From Camillea tinctor (lineage: Eukaryota > Ascomycota > Sordariomycetes > Xylariales > Xylariaceae): a stretch of DNA of 64,000 nucleotides. Below, piece by piece: positions 45,577 to 57,135 of this stretch. The notes under the pieces are model-generated. The model saw only the letters and a program-made list of their open reading frames with translations. It had not been told where the DNA came from and searched no databases. The stretch's first letter is position 1. Each line of letters begins with the position of its first letter. The position numbers and the translations under genes are program-made. The stretch is taken from positions 186,001 through 250,000 of the forward strand of contig MU394080.1 of NCBI GenBank assembly GCA_022578605.1, written 5' to 3'.

Positions 45577-46317
45577 TTAACGGGTCTTGGCCTGGACCTT
45601 CTGCTGTGCGCCCTTCGCTCCCTGCTTGCCGACGATGCGCTGGGTCTGGCCCTTACCGGCGGCGCCCTTGGCCTTCTCGGACTTCTTGGCGGCAGCGGCA
45701 GCAGCCTTCTTCTCCTTGCTCTCCTTGATGGCCTGGGCACGGGCAGCCGAGCGGGCCTCGGGTCTCATGGAACGCTTCTCCTTGATGACATCGAGAGAGG
45801 CACCAACGATGGCACGCTGGGCCTTGACGGTACGGCGGGTTCGCTTCTTGGCAACTTCCTGTGATGGGTGTTAGTTTGTCTGCTGCTGTCTGCTGCTGTG
45901 CGTCATCGTGGTAACTAGAGCGCGAGTGGATCCCATATCGCGATCGGACAATGGGGGGATTTGCGTACCTCAGAGATACCCTTGCGGTGCTGTCTTCGGA
46001 AGAGAACGGTCCAGGCAATCCGGCGGGGGTTCTTGCGCTGCAGGAACAGCGACTCGGACTTGCCGTTCTGGAAGCGGAAGATCTTGCTGTCGCCACGGAC
46101 GTAGAGCTTACCCTAGATTTCCGAAAGGCATCGTATTAGCGTCTAGACATCTTTCTTCTTTCCACCTCTCTATTCCCTCTCTTCTTTCCCTTCCCTTTCC
46201 TCCCAATCCACCATTTCAATTGTATTCGACGGTCGCAAAGGTTGTAGGGAGTAGATGCATGCGTACCTTGCCAGGGTAGATTCTCTGGCCAGAGAAGGTG
46301 TCGTCGTAAGTCCTCAT
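45577..46317 (-). CDS. rpl24: 60S ribosomal protein L24 (eL24)
   Basis: Three minus-strand exons (46317-46267, 46112-45969, 45858-45577) give 158 residues. The family start is present as [19 protein letters not shown], then [39 protein letters not shown] and the basic [20 protein letters not shown]. The C-terminal half is Ala/Lys-rich. eL24 is a large-subunit protein at the subunit interface that joins late in assembly, replacing Rlp24. Both introns sit early in the gene, as is common in ribosomal protein genes. It is transcribed divergently from tad1 with 469 bp between start codons. Confidence 0.95.
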
Positions 46318-46786
46318 GATGTCGGTATTGTGATGAGAACTTCGGTCGGCTAGGTGTGGTGGTTAGTAGTAAGGCGGTGATGGGGTTGAAAGTGGGAGAG
46401 GCGGCTCGAAAGATAATTTCGAATTGTCAAAGTGCGCGCTACTTGTGGGTTGCCAATGACTAAGCGCCTTTGTGAAATTTCCACCTTTAGGGCCACCCTC
46501 TCGCTATTGAAATTGAATGTGGCCTGTGCGAGAATGTGGCTGACCCCCAACTTTAATTCGTTGCATAATTCCTTTGTTGCATATTGCCTATTCCAATCTT
46601 TAACCTATGCAACTAAGTCCCATGTCGCATTGATACTAGGTAGTACTTCTGTATCTTCATCATGTTGGTATGCAGTTCCCCTCCCCCCCTTTTTTATATA
46701 AATCGAATAGATTGTATGATCAATTATATTTTCATACCTACGTTATTTACTCCAATTTAATATTCTCATAGCCATGTCTGCGTGAC
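46318..46786. promoter_or_regulatory. Bidirectional promoter of rpl24 and tad1
   Basis: The 469-bp gap between two diverging start codons must hold both promoters. It is AT-rich toward tad1 (TTTTTTATATAAATCG near 46690). A candidate upstream start on the tad1 side (ATG TCT GCG TGA, 46773-46784) forms a three-codon uORF directly before the tad1 ATG. Confidence 0.6.
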
Positions 46787-48541
46787 ATGACCGTCACAGC
46801 AGACCTCGTAGCATCTCTGGTGCAGCAACAATATGATCAACTGCCCGCCAAGAGAAAGCCGGTCGTGCGCGACAACGGTCTTCACGAATGGGTTCCTCTC
46901 AGTGGTATCGTAGCTCAAGGTGAATTTCCTACATAAGCTTTTTTTTTTCACTGTATTACGAGGAAGAGACAGAAAGTAAGAGATCTATGTAAGTAACTAA
47001 TACCTACGTACCTATAAATCATAGGCAAAGACAACAAATTAAAATGCATATCATTAGCGTGCGTCTCTCGTATATACCTTTACCACTCTATTTCATGTCT
47101 TCTGACCTATAATGCAGAACCGGCATGAAATGCCTGCCCGCAGCCAAACTAGCTCAAGCTCAGGGCAACATACTGCACGACTGGCACGCCGAGGTCCTCG
47201 CTATCCGGGCCTTCAACCGCTTCGTGCTGGACGAGTGCAAGGCCCTGGCTGATGGAACTATCGCTGAATCGGAGTTCGTGCGCTTCCGCACAGCAGACGA
47301 GATAGCAGCTCCGAGTGATGATTCTGCTACGAGTGCAGACGCAGACCCGGATAATTGGCACGGGCAGCCTTTTACCTGGCGAGAGGACGTGCTACTCCAC
47401 ATGTACTGCTCCGAAGCCCCTTGTAAGTTGCCCTCCTCCCTCCTCCCTTTTCTCCCCCTTATTCTATAATTCTCACCCATCATTCCCCCAAACAGGCGGA
47501 GATGCCAGCATGGAACTCACAATGGCTTCCCAAGAAGACGCCAGTCCCTGGACCGTTCCCCCTACTCCATCCTCATCCTCCCTCCCTGGTCGTGCCTACT
47601 TCTCCGCCCTAGGCATCGTCCGCCGCAAGCCCTCCCGCGGCGACGCCCCCGCCACCCTCTCCAAGTCGTGCTCTGACAAGTTGAGCCTGCGCCAGTGCAC
47701 CTCTCTCCTGTCCTCCGTAACCGCTCTGCTCGTCTCCCCCGCCCACGCCTACGTGTCCACCCTCGTGCTTCCCCAGGCGCAGTACAATGCCGGGGGTTGC
47801 TCGAGGGCATTTTCTGCAGAGGGGCGGATGGAATCGTTGGGTGTTAGGCGGTTGGGGGAGAAAGATGAAGAGGGGAAGTCCCTTCCTAGTGAAAGTAATA
47901 GTAGTGGTAATAGTAGTGGCGGCGGTAGTGATAGTAGTATCAGCTGGCCAGGCGGATACTCCTTCCGCACCTTCACTGTCGAGGCCACAAGTAAGGAATT
48001 CCGCTTTTCGAAGCGACACATCACGTCCCAGGCTCAGAATCAAAAACCCCCTTCTACCTCTTCTTATCCTACCTCAACGTCTCCTAAAATCACAAGCAGC
48101 AATCTAGCCGTCGCGTGGACGGCCAGTCCCGGCTCCACTGCCCAAACATCGACAGCAGTAACAGGACAACTAGAATCAACTCTCTCGGGCGTCCTCCAAG
48201 GCCGGCGCCAGACCGACGCCCGAGGAGCTAGCTTCGCCTCCCGCCGGCGACTCTGGAGTCTCACGGTCGAGGTCGCAGACCTGCTTAACGAATCCTCATC
48301 ATCACCATCACCATCAAGAGCCAGCACCGACCTAGCCCTAATCCGTAATTGTCTCAGACTGGCCCCCGACTCCGGTACCCAGGAAAATAATCCCTCCCCA
48401 GTGCTCACAACAACCACTACCTACGGTCAAGTTAAAGACTCGATCCTTCTGCGGACACGGCGACAGGTGAAGGAACATGCCCGGCAGGACGCGCTTCAGG
48501 GATGGGTTCGGAACACGGGGGACGAGAGCTTTACTTTGTAG
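46787..48541 (+). CDS. tad1: tRNA-specific adenosine deaminase Tad1 (ADAT1)
   Basis: Four exons (46787-46919, 47025-47058, 47118-47422, 47496-48541) give 505 residues. Tad1 deaminates A37, 3' of the anticodon of tRNA-Ala, to inosine. The deaminase core is visible: LHEWVPLSGIVA, then GMKCLPAAKL, HDWHAEVLAIRAFNRF with zinc ligand His79 and catalytic Glu81, and PCGDAS with Cys158 formed across the third splice. The third ligand is probably Cys216 in LSKSCSDKLSLRQC, preceded by RRKPSRGDAP. Low-complexity Ser/Gly insertions interrupt the second half. Exon 2 is only 34 nt. A three-codon uORF lies 2 bp before the start. Confidence 0.92.
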
Positions 48542-49721
48542 GTAAGGTGATAGGTAAAGGCTTACTTAGTATCTAAGTGATACCGAGTCATAGTCATTGG
48601 TTATGATCATCGCAATCATCTTGAATGAGTAACACACCTGCATAGGTTATAACTTTCATGCCGAATCTATTTTCCTTTCCTAATCCCGCCCCATTCCGGC
48701 CAATAACCCCTTTCCCTTAATCAATAGCTCGACTCTCCATCTCCACTCATGGACTGACATAGGGAACCTAATATAAATTAAATAGCTCGAACTGGTATAT
48801 ATCATGATATATCGTCATGTACCCAATTTTCAACGTCTAGTTTCATTCTTGGGACATAAGACCATACGGAAAAGATTGAAGACAATCACGCGTTTCATCA
48901 AACATTTCTTCTCTTTTCTTTTTCATATCTGTGGGTATGGGGGAGCTTTTTTTAATATTTTATTTCATTGTTGTACATGCAGTGGTGCAAGAGTGAAGGC
49001 AGAGAAGTGGAGAAGGAATGGGAAAGAATTTTTATGTTTGATTCCTTCTCCCCCAAGCCTCTCTTCTCCTTTTTCTTCGTCATATTCTTTCTGCCACGCC
49101 TGATTGTGGTGACCAATTCCTCTTGCCCCTTTCGTCTTTCCTTTAGTGTACCTACACTTGTAGGAAGAAGCAAAGAGAAAGGGGAGAACCCCTCCTAATG
49201 AGGGAGAAGAAGGCCAAATGATAGAAATTTTGTATGTGTATGCATGCCTTGAGTTGACTAGAAGGCCAAAGGGAGTTTGTTAGTTCCCCGTAGCCTAGGT
49301 CAAGTCCATCAAGACCGAGACACGCAAGACAGACAGACAGGTACGGTCTGCATGGAAACTACCTGAATGATGATGGCGACAACCACGACGACCACGACGA
49401 TACGATGACGATGTTGATGATGATGGAAACCTCAAATGCAAGTATGGCTGCCTAACTCCCTTTCCCAACCTCTCCTTTCCTTTCCCCTTTGGGTGATATT
49501 ATCAAAGAGAGACTTGGGCGAAAAAAAAATACACCTCTACCAACCAAGCCTCATATCATTATGCTTTTACTCTTTTCCCGCTAATTCGATTTCGATTGAG
49601 ACTTTTTTTCCGACTCATTCGACGCGACCTAGGGGTGATAGGGAAAAAAAAATAAATACCGGGTTTGTCCCGTGTTTCATGGTATGGGGGATGGGCGGTT
49701 AGGGCAGGGTGCACGCCCATC
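48542..49721. other. Convergent intergenic region between tad1 and egd1
   Basis: About 1.2 kb, no gene supported. A GAC/GATGATG-rich stretch near 49370-49425 is simple sequence. Confidence 0.55.
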
Positions 49722-50543
49722 TTATTCGACCTTGCTCTCGAAGTTCTCACCGGCTACCAGGTCGGGGATATCGTCATCATCAGCCTCCTTGTTCTCCTTG
49801 GACATGCTCTGGTAGCTCTCGGCGAGCTTGCGCAGGGAAGCGAGGGAGTCGGGGCCGAGCTGGTTGAGGATACCGGGGACCAATTCGGTAAGCTCCTTGT
49901 CCTCACCGTTGCCGTAGATGGCAAAGGTGTTGGCGGGAACGGCAGCGTGAACTGTAGAGAAGGCAAGGGGGTCGGTTGTTAGCGAATGCCAAGTCTATGA
50001 AAGGCCTCTTATGCCGCAAGCACTTACCCTTGGGAGCAGAGAAGTGGATGACGTTTCCGTCACTCTTGAACATGTTGACCTCCTCAATGGCCTGGATGGG
50101 CTGAGTGTTCAGCTTCTTGAGGGTAGCCTGGAGCTTCTTGTCGTCGTTGGCGTTACGGGCGACATTGCGCTTTTGCTTGTGTCGCGGCGTTCCCTTGCCA
50201 CCTGGTGATGTGAAATTGCGCAGTTAGCTTTCTAGCCCAATGAGAAGACAATGCGCAACCTTTTGCACACGCATATGTATGTACGTATGTTTTATGTATG
50301 TATATAGGTGTATGCATGATAAATATATATGTGTGTAAGTCGCCGATGATGTAAACCGAAGCTGTAGCTATAGCTACCAACTACCAGGTACATAATGAAT
50401 GCGATCCATCATGAACAAGACCCGAAAAAAAAAGAAAGGGAAGAAAGACTAAGAACGAAGTGAACAAACATACCAGTTCGGGCTGGGGCAGCACCACCGA
50501 ACTTCTTCTTGAGGATCTCCTGTACCTTTGCTTGGTCGGCCAT
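49722..50543 (-). CDS. egd1: Nascent polypeptide-associated complex subunit beta (Egd1/BTF3)
   Basis: Three minus-strand exons (50543-50474, 50201-50028, 49951-49722) give 157 residues. With NAC-alpha it forms a heterodimer at the ribosome exit tunnel that shields nascent chains and prevents mistargeting to the ER. Features: [12 protein letters not shown], the ribosome-binding basic stretch [20 protein letters not shown], and the NAC domain with [19 protein letters not shown] and [20 protein letters not shown]. The acidic tail ends [11 protein letters not shown]. The first intron is 272 bp. A further intron in the 5' UTR is likely (separate entry). Confidence 0.95.
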
Positions 50544-51671
50544 GTTGACGATTTCCGAAGAGTTTATGTGGTTGATGACTCTATCTCGAAAAGGGGGGGG
50601 AAGACGGAGGAGGGAGGGGTTCGCAATGGAGTATCTTTTTTAGCAGAAGGGTTAGAAAAAAATAATAAATCAAGTTTAAAAAGCTCTGGGTTGTGGATGA
50701 AGAATTAAAAAAAAAAAGAAAGAAAGTGTTTAGCGGGGTTATTCCAATTCGATGTATTACTTTCAGCGCTTTCCTTCTTTCTTTTCTTCTTTCTTTTTTT
50801 AACCTTTGTCTTATCTAATAATCTTCTCTCAAATAGCACAGTTCCCCCCCTCCTTTTCCCCCTTCCCCTCCCCCTCCCTTTAAACCAACCAAAATTGTAA
50901 CTTCACACAAAATAAAATATAAAACTCTTCCCCCACCAACAAAAAAAAAAAGAGAGACAAATAAATATGAAAAAAATTATGTAACCCTACTAAGTAAAAA
51001 GGAAAAAGAAAAAAGACAAAAAGAGGAGGTTGAATAAAATATAAGAAACTCACCTTGTAAGTAAAAGCTTTTAAGCAACAAGTACTGTGTACTCCTGATA
51101 TTTTGTCTTGTCGGGTAGAATTATTATAAATCTCCAAGGTGATGGCGGTTGGCTGCTTGATGATCTGGGGTTAGTAGGTTCAAGGTGGGATGGGTCTGGT
51201 CCCGATGATGGAAAGGAAATTTCCCTAATGTGCGTTTGCCAGACTTCCGTTCGCTTGGGGAGAAACCCTCTTCCGCAATACACCGTTTAATCAACTAACC
51301 AGTTTACCGTGTAAACCATATTTGGATCCCTTTAATATGGGTCTCACAGAACAGGCATACAGCCCATCACTTACAGCTACCTAAACACTACAGCGAATCT
51401 TTCAACGTCCGTAGAACAACGCATATCTTCTTCCTTTTTTTTCAATCAATAAACCTATCTACATAGTAGTACAAAAAGAACAACCGAATAGAATATACTT
51501 GAAGGATTCTAATCCTTCTTGACAAAAAAGAAAACCATCAGTCCTAGACCAGACCAGAGAGCACTCCACTCCACTTCCACCCTGTAACTCCTTAGTGACA
51601 GGAAGATGAAGGATATGTCGATAAATCCTCAAATTTCTTGTGGTTACTTAGGAACTTATGTAGATGAGATG
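50544..51671. other. egd1 5' region and RdRP 3' flank
   Basis: About 1.1 kb, no coding gene. On the minus strand a donor-like AAG|GTGAGT (51053) and an acceptor-like GATAG (50581) could bound a 473-bp intron in the egd1 5' UTR. The right part is the 3' flank of the RdRP gene, since both genes are on the minus strand. Confidence 0.45.
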
Positions 51672-54600
51672 TCAGTCATCTGCAATAATGCCTAGACGAT
51701 CTAGACCTTCTGCTACCGTCCGAATGTTTGCATAAGCATCCTCCTGCTTCTCCTCCCCCTCTTCTTCTTCCTCTTCCTCTTCCTCTTCCACTTCAATCTC
51801 CACCATACCTCCTTCTCTCTCGACACCTTTCTCCTTATTGGTGCCTCCACGAGGTTTAGAAGAGGTAGGGAACACCAGACCCTCCAATGCGGTCACCGTA
51901 GCGGCCGTAAGGCCACTTCCTTCTTCGTCATTCTCACCCACTAGGCGCTTGAACTCCTCATCGGGATCAAAACTGCTACCTTCGCCGTCTTCCTCGTACC
52001 AGCTCTCGTTCGGCTGCGGCATATCCTTCAGCTCCGGCGCTTTCATCATCGTCGCCACCCGGCCCTGCTCCACGTCGAAGATCCACGGGAAGCTGATAAA
52101 CGGCATGTCCTCGGCCGCTAGCTTGCGCGTGATGGTCCGCCCGCCCACTAGCACCGGCCTTTGCGCCTTCTTAACAGCCGCCTGCACTTCTTCCCACGTG
52201 ACCCGGTACGTAGCTGCCACCATCGGGTACAGCACCTCGGGGTCGCGGGATCCGGCCACCTTGATGCACGCGGCCCGGAACCGCTCGCGGTGGCCTGATG
52301 TCAGGCTACCCATCGTCTCCTGCATCTTGTACTCGCTGCCCACCCGCGGCCTGGCCATAACGAACGTGGTCCACACCTCGAACTCGGTCTCGATCTCCCG
52401 CTGGTTCATGATCTGCCGCAGCGCCTTGTCGTGCGCACGCTTGATGATCCTTGCCTTCCTGAGCATCTCCTCGCTAAGCTCGTACCGCCGAAGAATCCGC
52501 TCGTCAAACGTGCCCTCGTACTGAGGCCTGAAGTCCACCGGAGTCGTAAGGTCGTACAGTTGGCCTAGAACCTTGTTTGAGTGGTAGGATCTGCCCGATC
52601 TTTCCATGAAGTGCGGCCACATCTTTGGAATTAGCGATCTTTTCAGACGCGCTGGCTGTCCTGACTTAGGGTAGTCAACCGCATTGGAGTGGAGGTGGGC
52701 CAACTCTATGCATATGGGGTGTTTGGGGCCCTCCGGCAAGGCATCGGACCTTGCGAGATGTGCGTAAGCAATGCTGCTTAATGCGTCGTTCTTCATATAA
52801 GTGACGAAGAATTGGATAAGGTCTATGGGTTCGACATCTCGATCAAGCTTCTTCGGGCTTGGCGGCGTATGCACCATAGGGGGGTAGTTGTGCTCTGGCG
52901 GTATGAGCTCGGGATCCCATATCACGAAGAAATCGTCGCCGTCAAGGTCTCCACCAGAGCACATAGATGGGATGTCGCGGTCTCCGGTAGCAGGGAATAC
53001 TACAACATTCTTAAGATGTCTCAGGGCAAGCACGTCTACGGCCTCGACGATGCGAATATCTCCAGGATGCAGAGACGGATTTCGTCCGACCACACACAAG
53101 CCAGTTATGACGGTATAATTGCTATGCTCGTCTACAGGTAGTTGTGAATCAGATGTCCGGGGTACTTGAAGGAAAATCTGCGGGTACTTGGGATCCTCAT
53201 CAATAGGGGTGCTAGATTGGGTTGGTTTATGGTAGCCTCGCAAAGTGAATGTCTCATCTACACAGCCAAAGACAAAAGCCCCCTGCTCAACTACGATGCG
53301 TGCTTTTTCTCTCAATAGTCTCAATGACCAGGCTCGCCAGATTTGGAGAACGGCAACGAAGAATGGCTCATTTATGGCCATGAATCCATCCTGAACCATC
53401 CCCGCGATTGTCGAGGTGACATGATTCTGATCAACGTATTTGCTAAGAAGCCGCATAGCTACCTCAGGGTCTTCTAGGGCTCGGTCGTAATCATGCAGCT
53501 GCTGTTTGAGCATGGCAACAAACGTTGTGTCAGATACCCCCAGGCAGTGCAAAATCATGATAGTCTGCCGATTCAAGGTCGCCGTCGCGTACTGCGAAGC
53601 CTGTATGATCTCTAGAGTTTTAGACTGCGAAGTGAATTTATTCTGTGATGGCCGAAGCTCGATGCTGTTGAACTTCACCTCTGGCCATGATACCAAGAGG
53701 CCTTTATGACCGCCAAGTCGAAACTGGAATGCAGAGGGCACAATATCCGTGCCTAGCCTTACATGTTTGGCAATGTATGAGGCCAGTGTCTGTGAGACCT
53801 TTCCGACCCCATCGCTAAAGCACCAACCGTCATGCTGGATATCAGGGATTTCGCTAATACTCTGACCAATTGGGATGCCCTTTGGGGCTTTCGTGGTAGA
53901 GAAACATTGTCCCAGCCTAGCTGCATATTTGGCAACCACTTTGATGTGTTGGACTTGGCCCATCCAGCTTCGTATATTATCACAAGTCAAGTCCTCCGTC
54001 TCGCAGAAGAAATACGCCCCGTTCTCTCGAAATTGGGAGTTGCCGAATGCCAGGAACTTGAAGTGTCGTCCTCCAACCTTGATGCCATTGAGTAACGTCC
54101 GGTAAATTCTGTTGAATATCGCATTATTACTTTCGCTTTCCGGTGACGCAAATATGCGACCCTTCATGAGCTCGTCGGTGAACTGTACTCGCAGAAAACG
54201 GTCCATGTACTGTTTGTATTTGCGCAGGATGCGGTTCGATGGCTCCACACTAGGCGTACTCACATGTATGGTGGAAGGCGTGACGATAACTTTATGTATC
54301 AAAGAATAGTCTTCGGGCAAGCCGATAGCCGTGTAATGGGCCTTTGCCAGGCGGTCCTTAAAGATAGCCATGGGTTCATAATATCTATGTTTATGGATCA
54401 TCTTATCATCACCAGGGACGCTCTCCCGAGCATGAGGCTCCGAGACATAAGTGAGGATGTCCACCGCTCTGTCTCTATAGCGTGTACGGCCTTTAGAGAG
54501 CTCGGCTAGTTTTCGGAGGAATTCGGCATCTATATTGACGTCGCTCAAATAGCCTTGGGAAATGCACACCTCCAACTGGTATCGAACTTCAAAAGTAAGA

Positions 54601-55814
54601 TGTACCTCTTCGGTGCCAGCCAGCAAAGCTAGGTTCGCATTAAGCCCTCTAGCAGTAACAGGAGGGTCCAGGATGTCCCATAATATCACGTCGCGTCGCG
54701 GGACTGTCAGGAATCTTTTGGAGTCAGTGACACCTGTTTTGATATAGAAGTCCTGCAGTGCGTTCTTCAAGATTCCCCATGTATCAAGGGCAGAGTCCTT
54801 GAATACGAGTTTGTATGCTGTCCATCTGCCAATATCGATATATTGATGGTTTCTTCTAAGCGCAGTAGGTTCGTCTTTGACCCACGACGAATCGTACATG
54901 ATTTCAGCTGCACGGATCCAAGCGTCCATCTCGGACCAGGCGTTTTTCGTTTCTGAATGAGAGCTTCTAGGGTCATGTTGCTTGAATAGAGCCGGGGGGC
55001 TGTGAAGGGGGATGAGTAATGACCAGTGATCTTCATCTTCCTTGATGAAAACGAGCTTTTTGAGGTGTGCAAATAGGAAGCTAATTTTATACTCAGAGGT
55101 CCCTTCTAACTCGCCAATCTTCGACGGATGACGTATCTTGGGATCTTCACGTCTGGGATCCTCAAGCTCACACGAAAATCTCACATCCAATTTCTTGGCC
55201 TTCAAGTCAGCAGTCAGAGAGAAGTCTTCCTTATGAGTTCCCTCGATCGTTCGCATTGCCATGAAATTGTTTTCAGATGTCATCATCCCAAACTGCATCT
55301 TCATGGGGGAAATGCTTAGCCTCTGAGAATATTCTATACCATGAGGGCTAAGGACTTTCCTGGGTGGCAGACGAGTAAGGGGGGTTACATTAATAATAGT
55401 TTCCTGGCCTTGGATGTTGAACTTGATGGGGGCATTCCAGAATGCCTTGCTAGGCGGCGGCGAGAAGCGGACAAGGGCTGTGCCGGTTCGAATATCACGC
55501 TGATTTTCCGAAATCTCGATATAGACAACAGTGCCGTAATGACTAAAGTGACGCCATAAGTCGAGTGTGGTGGCATAGGGCGGAACCCTGTTGATTCGGA
55601 CACCAAGGCTCTCCCAGTCACTCCAGTCGGCCCGGAAATCGTTGCAGTGAGAGTCCTTCCGTGGCTTAGAGTAGTCTCGATTTTGGGTCAAAATAACAGG
55701 CTGCTTCTGGTTGTTGGCCTCCCGTAGTTCGCCCCTTCTGGCTTTGGGGTTTTGATCCAGATTAAGACTTGCGCTCTCATCAGAACTACGGGATGTCGAA
55801 GCCTGGGATGCCAT
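51672..55814 (-). CDS. RNA-dependent RNA polymerase (eukaryotic RNA-silencing type) with RRM-like N-terminus
   Basis: An intronless frame of 1380 residues. This cellular RdRP family (QDE-1, SAD-1, RRP-3, Rdp1, plant RDRs) makes double-stranded RNA for Dicer in quelling, meiotic silencing or heterochromatin pathways. Residues ~70-125 form an RRM-like unit (GVRINRVPPYATTLDLWRHF then YGTVVYIEI). The catalytic loop CSGGDLDGDDFFVIWDP has DLDGD at residues 956-960, within the second double-psi beta barrel; other conserved blocks include DGVGKVSQTLA and SQNKFTSQSKTLEII. The C-terminus carries a run of about ten glutamates near 1355. Which paralogue it is (SAD-1-like, RRP-3-like or other) cannot be settled by eye; the RRM argues against QDE-1. 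Confidence 0.92.
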   Translation of the reverse strand: MASQASTSRSSDESASLNLDQNPKARRGELREANNQKQPVILTQNRDYSKPRKDSHCNDFRADWSDWESLGVRINRVPPYATTLDLWRHFSHYGTVVYIEISENQRDIRTGTALVRFSPPPSKAFWNAPIKFNIQGQETIINVTPLTRLPPRKVLSPHGIEYSQRLSISPMKMQFGMMTSENNFMAMRTIEGTHKEDFSLTADLKAKKLDVRFSCELEDPRREDPKIRHPSKIGELEGTSEYKISFLFAHLKKLVFIKEDEDHWSLLIPLHSPPALFKQHDPRSSHSETKNAWSEMDAWIRAAEIMYDSSWVKDEPTALRRNHQYIDIGRWTAYKLVFKDSALDTWGILKNALQDFYIKTGVTDSKRFLTVPRRDVILWDILDPPVTARGLNANLALLAGTEEVHLTFEVRYQLEVCISQGYLSDVNIDAEFLRKLAELSKGRTRYRDRAVDILTYVSEPHARESVPGDDKMIHKHRYYEPMAIFKDRLAKAHYTAIGLPEDYSLIHKVIVTPSTIHVSTPSVEPSNRILRKYKQYMDRFLRVQFTDELMKGRIFASPESESNNAIFNRIYRTLLNGIKVGGRHFKFLAFGNSQFRENGAYFFCETEDLTCDNIRSWMGQVQHIKVVAKYAARLGQCFSTTKAPKGIPIGQSISEIPDIQHDGWCFSDGVGKVSQTLASYIAKHVRLGTDIVPSAFQFRLGGHKGLLVSWPEVKFNSIELRPSQNKFTSQSKTLEIIQASQYATATLNRQTIMILHCLGVSDTTFVAMLKQQLHDYDRALEDPEVAMRLLSKYVDQNHVTSTIAGMVQDGFMAINEPFFVAVLQIWRAWSLRLLREKARIVVEQGAFVFGCVDETFTLRGYHKPTQSSTPIDEDPKYPQIFLQVPRTSDSQLPVDEHSNYTVITGLCVVGRNPSLHPGDIRIVEAVDVLALRHLKNVVVFPATGDRDIPSMCSGGDLDGDDFFVIWDPELIPPEHNYPPMVHTPPSPKKLDRDVEPIDLIQFFVTYMKNDALSSIAYAHLARSDALPEGPKHPICIELAHLHSNAVDYPKSGQPARLKRSLIPKMWPHFMERSGRSYHSNKVLGQLYDLTTPVDFRPQYEGTFDERILRRYELSEEMLRKARIIKRAHDKALRQIMNQREIETEFEVWTTFVMARPRVGSEYKMQETMGSLTSGHRERFRAACIKVAGSRDPEVLYPMVAATYRVTWEEVQAAVKKAQRPVLVGGRTITRKLAAEDMPFISFPWIFDVEQGRVATMMKAPELKDMPQPNESWYEEDGEGSSFDPDEEFKRLVGENDEEGSGLTAATVTALEGLVFPTSSKPRGGTNKEKGVEREGGMVEIEVEEEEEEEEEEGEEKQEDAYANIRTVAEGLDRLGIIADD

Positions 55815-57113
55815 AGTGCTACTACTGCTAGATGCCTGATAGTTGCTGTTCTTTGGTTGGAAGGATAAAGCGGTCGCGTTGAGTTCTTAATTTACGTTAT
55901 AATTGTGTTGGGGGCAAGCTGGCCTAGAATTAGATGGGTCTCTCTGTAGTTGTTTATGGTTACCACCACCGAGACTGTTACCATCTATAGTAAATCAGTA
56001 AGTACTATCAGGATTAGACTGCAATAGTCTACTCTGTAGCACGACTAGTCTGGTGACAAAAAGCTCTTACTTGGAATACCTAAGGCAACTGCTATCATCC
56101 CATAGCAGGAAAAGCTGATATCATGTTAGTGTTTTTTTTGAAAGTGTAATATGATGTGATATGGTTATGAAAATGAAATCATTGACATTACTGTGATATC
56201 GTGATGTGGCAGATTAAATGGAGGATGGGTAATGGTGTATGTTATACTTTGTATAAAAGTCAAGGACGTAAGAGGGACATGTTAAGCGCACCGAATCAAA
56301 AAGCATCAGCTTCAGTTAGGGAATAATTGACTTACAATATTGGTTTAATCGGACAATACAGAGTATTTGGCGTCGATCTAAAATGAGGTAGGCATGTAAG
56401 TAGGGGGGCAGGTGGATTGGCCTGTATCCCACAATCAGTGAAGGCTTGGATAAAAAAGGGTGGAAGGAGTCTAGGTTCTGTTTGTTGGTAGTTTTAGGCG
56501 GGCTGGCTTAGAATCAAATGCCTCCACTAGAGGTGAACGATTGCTTTTCTTCTCTTCTGCACAGAATAAACTTATGGATATGAATGTATTCATGCAAACA
56601 AGTGCCAGTGACCAGGTGAGTGAATCAAACCTTCTTGAAGGCAGCAGAGCTACTTCTGAACTTACCCAACAGCAGAGGCAAACAATGCACCGTTAGAGCT
56701 GCTCCAGGTACTGTGGTAGAATGAGGACGAAGGAGGACCGATGACACGGCAATATAATGTGGCGTGATGTGATTATATGGTGTTGAAAGAGGGCAATGGT
56801 AAGCGCTGATACCATTCACACCAACAACAATAGAAAGAGTGACTGAGATCTGTAAAAGAAACAATGTCTTGCGTATTGTTCAGTAAGGGGAATTGCTTCT
56901 CTAGAGTTGGTGGAAGGTGAGATGTTAAGAGTGTTGGCGTTTGCAGGTTGTGGCAAAGAAAAGAAGAAAGAGTACCTCAAGTAGGTATCTAAGGGGAGTA
57001 AGCTTATGGATGAAAAGGAGAAAATAAAAATTAAGTGGTGCTAGCAGTCAAGTATTTGAATACCTAGTAGGTATTGTGTACTAGGTAGATGGGTAGGGAT
57101 TAGAAGTAAATGT

Positions 57114-57135
57114 TGCTGCTGCTGCTGCTGCTGCT
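57114..57135. repeat. (TGC)7 trinucleotide repeat
   Basis: Seven TGC units in non-coding sequence about 1.3 kb upstream of the RdRP start. Confidence 0.9.

Noticed and set aside
55910..56530. Two weakly similar stretches suggesting a tandem duplication upstream of the RdRP gene
   Set aside because: Identity is confined to about 30 bp with several mismatches and could be chance in low-complexity spacer.
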